Below, one piece after another: positions 50,690-57,291 of a stretch of 64,000 nt of DNA. How positions within the stretch are numbered: position 1 is the stretch's first letter; each line of letters opens with the position of its first letter. Made by a program: the position numbers and the translations under genes. This DNA comes from DASZIT01 sp963709665 (GTDB taxonomy: Bacteria > Actinomycetota > Acidimicrobiia > Acidimicrobiales > RAAP-2): NCBI GenBank assembly GCA_963709665.1, contig CAVPWU010000002.1, forward strand, positions 1,302,001 to 1,366,000. Direction: 5' to 3'. The notes below the pieces were generated by a model, which saw only the letters and a list, made by a program, of their open reading frames with translations, searched no databases and was not told the DNA's origin.

Positions 50690-50842
50690 ATGGCGTCGTA
50701 TGAGGGCTACTGCGTGAAGTGCCGGGAGAAGCGCCAGTTCGAGGGGGAGGAGGCGGAGCTGGCCAATGGCCGGCGGGCCGCCAAGGGGAAGTGCCCGGTC
50801 TGCGGGACCGGGATGAACCGGATCCTGGGCAAGAAGACCTGA
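50690..50842 (+). CDS. Small DUF5679 zinc-ribbon-like protein
   Basis: A 50-residue protein with two Cys pairs, CVKC near the start and CPVCG near the end, separated by a basic/acidic helix (KRQFEGEEAELANGRR). It ends MNRILGKKT. This is the DUF5679 pattern, a small zinc-ribbon protein widespread in Actinobacteria with no settled role. The ATG has GGAGG 4 bases upstream (aaggaggaagc). It lies alone on the plus strand between the GGDEF gene and the convergent Ppx gene, too short for ordinary length cut-offs. Confidence 0.85.
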   Translation: MASYEGYCVKCREKRQFEGEEAELANGRRAAKGKCPVCGTGMNRILGKKT

Positions 50843-50848
50843 GCCGGC

Positions 50849-51820
50849 TCAGGCGGGGCCGGCCTCCAGGGCCAGGGCCCCGAACACCGCCCCTTCCCGC
50901 AGGCCCCACTCGCTGACCACCAGCCGCTGGAGCCCGAGGGTGTCGACCAGCGCGGCCAGCACCACCGCCCCGATGGGGAGCAGGGGGGCCCGACGGGCCT
51001 GCACCCCGGGCAGGGCCAGGCGGGCGTCGAGGTCGAGGGTGCACAGGCGCTCGGCCAGGTCGTGGAGCTGACCGGCCGGGAGCTCCACCTGGTTCACCTG
51101 GAGGGATGTCGCGGAGCGGGACGCCGGCACCGCCCGGTGGAGCACCATGGCCAGGCGGGCCAGGGCCCGGACGGTCCCACCGCTGGCGATGGTGCGGGCA
51201 CCCGCCTCCGGATGACGGGCCAGGATCTCCCGGATGGGGTCGGCCCGCTCCCAGGCCAGATCGACCAGCCGGGCACGGTCGTCGGCGGTCAGCGTCTCCC
51301 CGCTGTCCAGCTCCCCCCGGAGTCGGGCGGTACCCAGGGCCACACTGGTGACGGCCATCACCTGGTCGGCGTTCCCGATGCCGGCCTCCAGGCTCCCCCC
51401 GCCGAGGTCCAGCCCCAACACCGGCTCCTCCCCCACCCACACCCCGGCCCGCTGGCCGTAGAAGCAGAGGCGTGCCTCCTCCTCCCCGCTCAGCAGGGTG
51501 ATCGGGCAGCCGAGCACCCGCTCCAGGCGCTCGAGCAGGGCGGCGCCGTTGGCGGCGTCGCGGAGGGCGGCGGTGGCCATGGCCACCACCAGATCGGCCC
51601 CCGCCTCGTCGGCGGCCACCCGGAGCCGGTGGACGGCCCGGACCGCCGAGGTGGCACGGTCGGGCGGCACGCCACCGGTACGGGCCACCTCGGTGCCGAG
51701 GTGGAGGAAGGAGCGGCGACGGAGCACCGGCTCGAGCACGCCGTCCCGCGAGGCGTCGACCACCTTCAGGTGGAACGAGCTGCTGCCCAGATCGAAGACG
51801 GCGACACGGACGGTGGGCAT
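50849..51820 (-). CDS. Exopolyphosphatase/GppA-family phosphatase
   Basis: A 323-residue Ppx/GppA actin-fold phosphatase that hydrolyses polyphosphate or the pentaphosphate alarmone. Motifs include VAVFDLGSSSFHLKVVD (phosphate 1), LSGEEEARLCFYGQRAG, LGLDLGGGSLEAGIG (phosphate 2), and ASGGTVRALA. Only the catalytic half is present; the longer C-terminal HD extension of E. coli Ppx is absent, as in most actinobacterial members. The ATG has TAGCGT 9 bases upstream and no ribosome-binding site. It is convergent with the DUF5679 gene six bases away. Confidence 0.9.
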   Translation of the reverse strand: MPTVRVAVFDLGSSSFHLKVVDASRDGVLEPVLRRRSFLHLGTEVARTGGVPPDRATSAVRAVHRLRVAADEAGADLVVAMATAALRDAANGAALLERLERVLGCPITLLSGEEEARLCFYGQRAGVWVGEEPVLGLDLGGGSLEAGIGNADQVMAVTSVALGTARLRGELDSGETLTADDRARLVDLAWERADPIREILARHPEAGARTIASGGTVRALARLAMVLHRAVPASRSATSLQVNQVELPAGQLHDLAERLCTLDLDARLALPGVQARRAPLLPIGAVVLAALVDTLGLQRLVVSEWGLREGAVFGALALEAGPA

Positions 51821-51955
51821 TGGTGGGTGACGCTATCGGGTGGCGACCATGGGCGCGGAGAGCGGGTGACCGATCACCAACGGTCCCCGATGGGACGAAG
51901 TACGCTCCGACCGACGGGACGACGTGCGGTACCGGAGCTCGCGGGCCCGACCGAC

Positions 51956-52032
51956 CGGGAAGTAGCGCAGCTTGGCAGCGCGCCTGCTTTGGGAGCAGGA
52001 GGCCGCGGGTTCAAATCCCGCCTTCCCGACCA
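51956..52032 (+). tRNA. tRNA-Pro (anticodon TGG), CCA encoded
   Basis: Acceptor arms CGGGAAG and CTTCCCG pair fully. The anticodon stem CCTGC/GCAGG carries loop TTTGGGA, anticodon TGG. The T-arm GCGGG-TTCAAAT-CCCGC is normal. CCA (52030-52032) is encoded after the discriminator A. Confidence 0.97.
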
Positions 52033-52073
52033 GGGTGAGGTCGGCTCGCCGTGGGCGGGTCGGCCGGGTCGCC

Positions 52074-53909
52074 TCAGTTCCCGGCGGCCAGCCCGAAGGT
52101 GTCGATGAGGTCGGCCGCCGACACCGGCTTCGAGAACAGGAACCCCTGGGCGAAGTCGCAGTGGAGGGCGTGGAGGATCTCGAGCTGGCGCTCGGTCTCC
52201 ACCCCCTCGGCCACCACCTGGAGCCCCAGGGCGTGGGCCAGGTTGATGACGGCCAGGACGATGGCCTCGCCCTCGGCGTTGTCCCCCAGCTCGTCGACGA
52301 ACGACTTGTCCACCTTCAGGATGTCGAGCGGGAAGCGCTGGAGGTAGCTGAGCGACGAGTAGCCGGTGCCGAAGTCGTCGATGGCCAGGGAGACGCCGAT
52401 GCCCTTCAGCGCCCGGAGCACCTCGAGTGCGGAGGCGGCGTCCTTCATCAGGGCGCTCTCGGTGATCTCGAGGGTGAGGTTCTCCGGCGGTAGGCCGGTG
52501 GCCTCCAGGATCTGCTCCACCGTCTCCACGATCTCCGGATGGTCGATCTGCCGGGCCGAGAGGTTGACGTCCACCGACCCGCTCGGGCCGGTCCTGCCCA
52601 CCTGCTGCCAGTCACGCAGCTGCTGGCAGGCCTCCTCGATCACCCAGGCCCCGATGGGGATGATCAGTCCGCTCTCCTCGGCCACCGGGATGAACCGGTA
52701 GGGGGCGATCAGCCCCTGGTCGGGGTGCTGCCAGCGGATCAGCGCCTCCACCCCCACCGTCCGGGTGGAGTCGATCTCCACCACCGGTTGGTAGTGGAGC
52801 ATCAGCTCCCGGCGCTCGAGGGCCCGGTGGAGGAAGTGCTCGGTGTGCATGCGCTCGCGGACCTCGACGCGCATGGAGGTACCGAAGGTCTCGACGCTCG
52901 ATCCGCCCCGCTCCTTGGCCCGGTACATGGCGGCCTCGGCGTTGGACAGGACGTCGGTGGCCTCGTTGTGCTCGGCGGTGGTGGCCGCCACCCCGGCCGA
53001 CCCGCTGAGGAAGACCTCGGTGCCGTCGATCTCGAACGGCTCGTTGAGGGCGGTCAGGGTCTGCTCCACGAAGGCCATGGCCTGGTCCTGCGCCCCGCCG
53101 GTGGCGTCCTCGAAGAGGGCCAGGAACTCGTCACCCCCGAACCGGGCGATGAGCTGGGCGCCGCTGTCGAACTCGCCGAGCCGGTGGGCGACCGCCTGCA
53201 GCAGGCTGTCCCCCGCCTCGTGGCCCAGACTGTCGTTGATGGCCTTGAACCGGTCGAGGTCCAACAGGACCACCGCCACCGAGCCCGGGGTGGCCCGGGA
53301 CCGGACCACCGCGTAGGCGAGCTGGTAGCTGAACAGGGCCCGGTTGGGCAGGCCGGTCAGCGGATCGTGGAGGTAGGCGTGGGCCAGGGCCTGCTCGGCG
53401 GCGTTCTCCTCGGTGAGGTCGTGGAGGAAGCCACCGATCCGGTAGTCGTCGCCGAAGGCGGTGACGAACATGGAGCCCGAGGTCTTGACCAGGTGGCCGT
53501 CCTTGTGGCGCAGCTCGAGCTCCTGCGAGGTGGACGACCCCCGGCCGGTCCGGTGGAGCATCTCCGTGTAGACGGTGTCCATGCTGCCGAAGAGGGCGAC
53601 GGCATCCTCGGGCGGCAGGATGGTCTCGGTGATCGACCGACCCACCACCTCGACGAACTCCCAGCCCAGGATCTCCTCGGCCCGGCGGTTCCACTCGGTG
53701 ATCCGGGTCTGCCCGTCGATCTCGATGAAGGCGTCGGGGGACTCGGCGAGCACCTGGTCGAACCGGTAGCGCCACTCCTCGAGGGCGGCGCTGTCGAGCG
53801 GCGGGGCCGGCGGCGTGATCAGGAGGTTGGGGACGGCCAGGGGTCGACTCGTCCCCGGGGACTCGTCCCCGGGCCACGGCATCTCCTCCTCGGTACCTCT
53901 GACGACCAT
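52074..53909 (-). CDS. PAS-GGDEF-EAL cyclic-di-GMP protein
   Basis: A 611-residue protein with PAS (about 45-170), GGDEF (about 180-345) and EAL (about 350-605) domains. The GGDEF motif is intact (RFGGDEFLALF) but the inhibition site is lost: the five-residue-upstream position reads SGAQ, not RxxD. The EAL domain keeps EAL (VGVEALIRW), the metal/catalytic EITESALM and DDFGTGYSS loops, and AEGVETE, so phosphodiesterase activity is expected. The ATG at 53909 was chosen because AGGAG lies 5 bases upstream; a longer reading adds 84 unlikely residues. Its 302-bp upstream region holds a promoter and a hairpin. Confidence 0.9.
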   Translation of the reverse strand: MVVRGTEEEMPWPGDESPGTSRPLAVPNLLITPPAPPLDSAALEEWRYRFDQVLAESPDAFIEIDGQTRITEWNRRAEEILGWEFVEVVGRSITETILPPEDAVALFGSMDTVYTEMLHRTGRGSSTSQELELRHKDGHLVKTSGSMFVTAFGDDYRIGGFLHDLTEENAAEQALAHAYLHDPLTGLPNRALFSYQLAYAVVRSRATPGSVAVVLLDLDRFKAINDSLGHEAGDSLLQAVAHRLGEFDSGAQLIARFGGDEFLALFEDATGGAQDQAMAFVEQTLTALNEPFEIDGTEVFLSGSAGVAATTAEHNEATDVLSNAEAAMYRAKERGGSSVETFGTSMRVEVRERMHTEHFLHRALERRELMLHYQPVVEIDSTRTVGVEALIRWQHPDQGLIAPYRFIPVAEESGLIIPIGAWVIEEACQQLRDWQQVGRTGPSGSVDVNLSARQIDHPEIVETVEQILEATGLPPENLTLEITESALMKDAASALEVLRALKGIGVSLAIDDFGTGYSSLSYLQRFPLDILKVDKSFVDELGDNAEGEAIVLAVINLAHALGLQVVAEGVETERQLEILHALHCDFAQGFLFSKPVSAADLIDTFGLAAGN

Positions 53910-53980
53910 GACACTCCTGTCGTGCTCGACAAAGGGGTCCGCTTCCCCTCGGCCCACTACCAAATGCGTTGCCAAATCCC

Positions 53981-54001
53981 TGCGGAACGACGGATTCCGC
54001 A
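53981..54001. repeat. 7-bp inverted repeat in the leader of the GGDEF-EAL gene
   Basis: TGCGGAA, seven-base loop, TTCCGCA: a perfect stem on either strand. It lies about 70 bases before the ATG, between that codon and the promoter at 54067-54095, so it would form in the 5' leader. No known riboswitch pattern, including cyclic-di-GMP-I, is recognised. Confidence 0.6.
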
Positions 54002-54066
54002 CCCGTTGACGGACTGACAGCCACTGCAAGACAATCAGAGGCGTTGGGGCCCCCTGCTTCGAGGTA

Positions 54067-54095
54067 ATGGTACGGAGCCTCGCGGCGCAGGTCAA
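54067..54095 (-). promoter_or_regulatory. Sigma-70-type promoter for the GGDEF-EAL gene
   Basis: Minus-strand TTGACC (54090-54095), exactly 17 bases, TACCAT (54067-54072). The leader to the ATG at 53909 would be about 150 bases and carries the hairpin at 53981-54001. Confidence 0.55.
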
Positions 54096-54199
54096 CAGTA
54101 ATTTCACGCATGCCGCAGTCGCCCGGGGCGCCCGGGCCGCCGGGAGGTGCGGAATCGTCACCCCGCGAGGCAGGTGGGCGTCTCTCCGAGGTCACCGTG

Positions 54200-54205
54200 T
54201 ACGGT
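54200..54205 (+). promoter_or_regulatory. -10 hexamer TACGGT of a putative leaderless MBL-hydrolase transcript
   Basis: TACGGT ends exactly 6 bases before the ATG at 54212 and settles that start over upstream in-frame codons. The rest of 54096-54199 shows nothing. Confidence 0.5.
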
Positions 54206-54211
54206 GCCCCC

Positions 54212-55261
54212 ATGGTGACGGTGACCGGCACGCTTCAGAAGGAAGCGTGGGCGCAGAACGTCCTGCCACCGGTCGAGGAGGTCCGTCCCGGGCTCTGGTC
54301 GATCCCGGTGCCCCTCCCCGACAACCCCCTGCGCTACGTGCTGGTCTACGCCCTCGAGCTGGACGGCGGCGGGGTCGCCCTGGTGGATGCCGGCTGGAAC
54401 ACCGACGAGGCGTGGGCCAGCCTCAACGCCGGCCTGGCCCGGGCCGGGGGGAGCATCACCGACGTCCGGGCGGTCCTGGTCACCCACATCCATCCGGACC
54501 ACTACGGCCTGGCCGGACGGGTGCGGGACGCCTCCGGAGGGTGGATCGGCCTGCACCCCGCCGACGCCGTGATGCTGAAGTCCCGCTACGACAACACCGA
54601 CGAGCTCCTCGAGAAGATGCTCCACTTCCTGGTGGACTCGGGGGTACCGGCCGACAAGCTACCCGACCTCACGTTCTCCTCCATGGTCATGAAGTCGGTG
54701 GTGGACGTGGCCGAGCCCGACGTCCTGTTCGAGGACGGCCGCCGGATCGACCTGCCCGGATGGAACCTCCGGACCATCTGGACCCCCGGCCACTCCCCCG
54801 GCCATGTCTGCTTCTACTCCGAGGACCGGAGCCTGCTGCTGTCCGGGGACCACGTGCTGCCCCGGATCACCCCGGCCATCTCGGTGAGCTCCCAGGCCGA
54901 GCCCAACCCCCTCGGCGACTACATGGAGTCGTTGCTGAAGATCCAGAACCTCACCACCGAGGAGGTCCTCCCGGCCCACGAGTACCGCTTCGCCGACCTC
55001 GGCAGCCGGCTCGACGAGATCCTCCAGCACCACGCCGACCGCCTCGACGAGGTGGAGGAGGTGCTGCGGAAGCTGCCGGGCTCCACCGCCTGGGACATCA
55101 CCCTCCGCCTCCACTGGTCCCGGCCGTTCGACCAGATCGAGCCGTTCATGCAGCGGCAGGCCAACGGCGAGACCCTGGCCCACTGCGTGCTGCTCGAGCT
55201 CCACGACCGGGTGCGCCGGGAGGGCAGGAACCCCGCCCGCTTCTACCTGGTCGACGCGTAG
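54212..55261 (+). CDS. MBL-fold metallo-hydrolase
   Basis: A 349-residue metallo-beta-lactamase-fold protein. The metal motif HxHxDH is intact (THIHPDHYG, about 90). Further ligands are the His in TPGHSPGH and Asp in LLSGDHVLP. A C-terminal helical winged part follows (SRLDEILQHHADRLDEVEEV), as in LACTB2/GloB-like and hydroxyacylglutathione-hydrolase-like groups. The substrate is unknown; thioesters or lactones are typical. The ATG at 54212 was chosen because TACGGT lies 6 bases upstream, and no ribosome-binding site is seen. It is convergent with dedA. Confidence 0.88.
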   Translation: MVTVTGTLQKEAWAQNVLPPVEEVRPGLWSIPVPLPDNPLRYVLVYALELDGGGVALVDAGWNTDEAWASLNAGLARAGGSITDVRAVLVTHIHPDHYGLAGRVRDASGGWIGLHPADAVMLKSRYDNTDELLEKMLHFLVDSGVPADKLPDLTFSSMVMKSVVDVAEPDVLFEDGRRIDLPGWNLRTIWTPGHSPGHVCFYSEDRSLLLSGDHVLPRITPAISVSSQAEPNPLGDYMESLLKIQNLTTEEVLPAHEYRFADLGSRLDEILQHHADRLDEVEEVLRKLPGSTAWDITLRLHWSRPFDQIEPFMQRQANGETLAHCVLLELHDRVRREGRNPARFYLVDA

Positions 55262-55268
55262 TCGGCGG

Positions 55269-56006
55269 TCACTCCCCCGGGTCGCCCCCGGGGACCGGCT
55301 CCGGGACGGGGTCCCCGCCGGCCGGGTCGGGCGACTCCTCACCCCGTCGCCGCCGGTGGCGCACGAAGGCGACCCCGGCCACCGCCGCCACAACCACCCC
55401 GGCCACCCCGACCGCCGACCACAGGCCCACCTGCTTCAGGACCCGTTCGAACGACACGCCGACCACGAAGCCCAGCAGGGTGTAGCCCACCCCCCACAGC
55501 AGTCCCCCCGCCGCGTTGTACACCAGGAAGGTCCGGTAGCGGAGGCCGCTGAAGCCGGCCAGCCCGGGGATGACCGCCCGGGCGAAGGCCAGGAACCGCC
55601 CGAGGAACACCGCCGGTCCCCCGTAGCGCTCGAGGAGGGCCAGGGTCCGGACCACGCCGGCGTTCCCCTTCATGGGGCGGTGGGCGAGGAGCCAGGGCCC
55701 CGCCTTCCGGCCCACCTCGTAGCCGACGGTGTCGCCGACGATGGCGCAGACCACCACCACCATCATCATCGTCTCGAGGTTGACCTGGTGCAGGCCGGCC
55801 AGGACCCCGCCCACCACCACCGCCGTCTCGCCGGGGATGAAGAAGCCGACCAGCAGGGCGGCCTCCGCGAAGGTCAGCGCGCCGACCAGGGCATAGGCGG
55901 TCGGCCCGTGGACATGGAGGAGCGAGCCGACCCATCCCCCGGGGAGGTGGGGCGGGTCGGCGGCGGGGACGGACGCGACGGCGAGGGACGCCGCCACCCG
56001 GGCCAT
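55269..56006 (-). CDS. DedA-family membrane protein
   Basis: A 245-residue polytopic membrane protein of the DedA/VTT superfamily, linked to lipid scrambling and polyprenyl-phosphate recycling. Family signatures are ALLVGFFIPGETAVVVGG, VGYEVGRKAGP, VFLGRFLAFARAVIPGLAG (with the conserved ExxR-like F-x-R-F/P-G segment) and the Gly-rich late helices. The C-terminal 30 residues are charged, then Pro/Glu-rich. The ATG overlaps the zinc-ribbon gene's stop (TGATG), marking strict coupling to parA and the zinc-ribbon gene. Confidence 0.9.
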   Translation of the reverse strand: MARVAASLAVASVPAADPPHLPGGWVGSLLHVHGPTAYALVGALTFAEAALLVGFFIPGETAVVVGGVLAGLHQVNLETMMMVVVVCAIVGDTVGYEVGRKAGPWLLAHRPMKGNAGVVRTLALLERYGGPAVFLGRFLAFARAVIPGLAGFSGLRYRTFLVYNAAGGLLWGVGYTLLGFVVGVSFERVLKQVGLWSAVGVAGVVVAAVAGVAFVRHRRRRGEESPDPAGGDPVPEPVPGGDPGE

Positions 56007-56425
56007 CACGTCGAGATGGTCACGCCGGTCCAGGCTCGGCGCCGGCAGGCCGGGCACCGCATCCGGTGGTCGAAGGTCCGACCGGGGATCCACACCCCGA
56101 ACGGGAACTGCAGTAGGGCGAGATCGAGGAGACCCACCCGGGTCACCGACCCGCAGGACGAGCACTCGACGGTGAAGACCCCACGATCGGGCATCGGGTC
56201 GGAGGTCTCCGGAGCCGAGGCGGAGGTGGAGGCCTCGCCCGCCGGGGTGGCCACCGAGAACAGGGCGTGCTTGCCGGCCGGCCGGGCCCGGCGCCGCCCG
56301 GTGGTGCGGGGGACGGCGGTGGCCCCCCGGGAGGGGGCCGGCCGCTCCGACTCCACCGCCACCTGGGCGTCGACCGGCATCCAGAACAGGGCCCGCTTGC
56401 CCAACGGGTCGAGCGGGCCGCCCAT
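56006..56425 (-). CDS. Conserved zinc-ribbon protein of unknown function
   Basis: A 139-residue protein that I do not recognise by name. The N-terminal half is low-complexity (Pro/Ala/Arg/Thr) with two related segments, LGKRALFWMPVDAQ and AGKHALFSVATPA. The C-terminal 60 residues carry a zinc ribbon of CSSC and CPAC spaced by about 36 residues, with GLLDLALLQFPFGVWIPG between them. The central segment is hydrophobic enough to lie on a membrane or bind a partner. Its ATG overlaps the parA stop (TGATG) and its stop overlaps the dedA start. This double coupling suggests a link between ParA and DedA. Confidence 0.75.
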   Translation of the reverse strand: MGGPLDPLGKRALFWMPVDAQVAVESERPAPSRGATAVPRTTGRRRARPAGKHALFSVATPAGEASTSASAPETSDPMPDRGVFTVECSSCGSVTRVGLLDLALLQFPFGVWIPGRTFDHRMRCPACRRRAWTGVTIST

Positions 56426-57228
56426 CAGGCCCCGGCCCCCGTCCCGGCCCCCGTCCCGGCGCCCACGGCGGTGTCGGCCAGGAGCCGGGCCAGCTGGCGG
56501 TAGGCCTCCGCCCCCGGGGAGGTGGGGGCGTGCTGGAGGATGGACTTGCCGCGGGCGGGCGCCTCGGCGAAGCGGATCGACTTGCGCACCGGGGGCGGGA
56601 GCACCGGGATCCCGTAGCGGGACTCCACCTCGTCGAGGACGTGGCGGGCGTGCCGGGTCCGGTCGTCGTACATGGTGGCGATCACCCCCCGGACGGTCAG
56701 CGAGCTGTTGGCGAAGGCCCGCACGTCCTCGATGGTCTCGAGCAGCTGGCCCACCCCCCGGTTGGAGAGGGCCTCGCACTGGAGGGGGATCAGCACCCCG
56801 TCGGCGGCGGTCAGCCCGTTGATGGTGAGGACCCCGAGGGAGGGGGGGCAGTCGATGAGGACGAGGTCGTAGTCGTCCAGCACCGGCTCGAGGGCGCGCT
56901 CGAGGACGTGCTCCCGGCCGGTGCGGGTGAGCAGGTGGACCTCGGAGCCGGCCAGGTCGATGGTGGCGGGCAGGACGTCGAGGCCGGCCACGCCGGGCAC
57001 GGCCAGGCGGACGTCCGCCACCTTGGCCCGCCGGACGAAGACGTCGTGGACCGACTGGGTGAGGGCGTCGGGGTCGAAGCCGAGCGAGAAGGTGAGGCAC
57101 GCCTGGGGGTCGAGGTCGATGACCAGGGTGCGTCGTCCGAGCTCCCCGGAGGCGACCCCGAGGGACTGGACGGTGGTGGTCTTGGCCACCCCACCCTTCT
57201 GGTTGGCCACGGCGAGGACCTCGGTCAC
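56425..57228 (-). CDS. parA: ParA/Soj-family ATPase without ParB
   Basis: A 267-residue ParA-family ATPase. The deviant Walker A is KGGVAKTTTVQSL (about 12-24), switch II/Walker B DLDPQACLTF and the later LIDCPPSLGVLTINGL. The C-terminus ends in a GAGTGAGTGAGA tail coded by a 12-bp tandem repeat. The fold is intact. No ParB gene or parS-like cluster is nearby, so it is more likely a cargo-positioning ParA (for example for a membrane or cell-pole partner) than the chromosome-segregating one. The GTG start has TAGACT 6 bases upstream, a putative leaderless transcript. Confidence 0.9.
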   Translation of the reverse strand: MTEVLAVANQKGGVAKTTTVQSLGVASGELGRRTLVIDLDPQACLTFSLGFDPDALTQSVHDVFVRRAKVADVRLAVPGVAGLDVLPATIDLAGSEVHLLTRTGREHVLERALEPVLDDYDLVLIDCPPSLGVLTINGLTAADGVLIPLQCEALSNRGVGQLLETIEDVRAFANSSLTVRGVIATMYDDRTRHARHVLDEVESRYGIPVLPPPVRKSIRFAEAPARGKSILQHAPTSPGAEAYRQLARLLADTAVGAGTGAGTGAGA

Positions 57229-57234
57229 CCGCGA

Positions 57235-57240
57235 AGTCTA
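57235..57240 (-). promoter_or_regulatory. -10 hexamer TAGACT of a putative leaderless parA transcript
   Basis: Minus-strand TAGACT ends exactly 6 bases before the GTG at 57228, with no ribosome-binding site. Confidence 0.5.
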
Positions 57241-57291
57241 CGTGCCGGGGCCGGCCACGGCGGCCCCGTGGGAACCGGCGGCCGCCTGCGG

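Noticed and set aside
53910..54095. Cyclic-di-GMP riboswitch in the leader of the GGDEF-EAL gene
   Set aside because: The 5' leader has a hairpin but none of the conserved GEMM-I or GEMM-II sequence blocks.
56425..57228. Chromosome-partition locus (parAB)
   Set aside because: No ParB gene or parS-like 16-mers are near; neighbours are a zinc ribbon and DedA.
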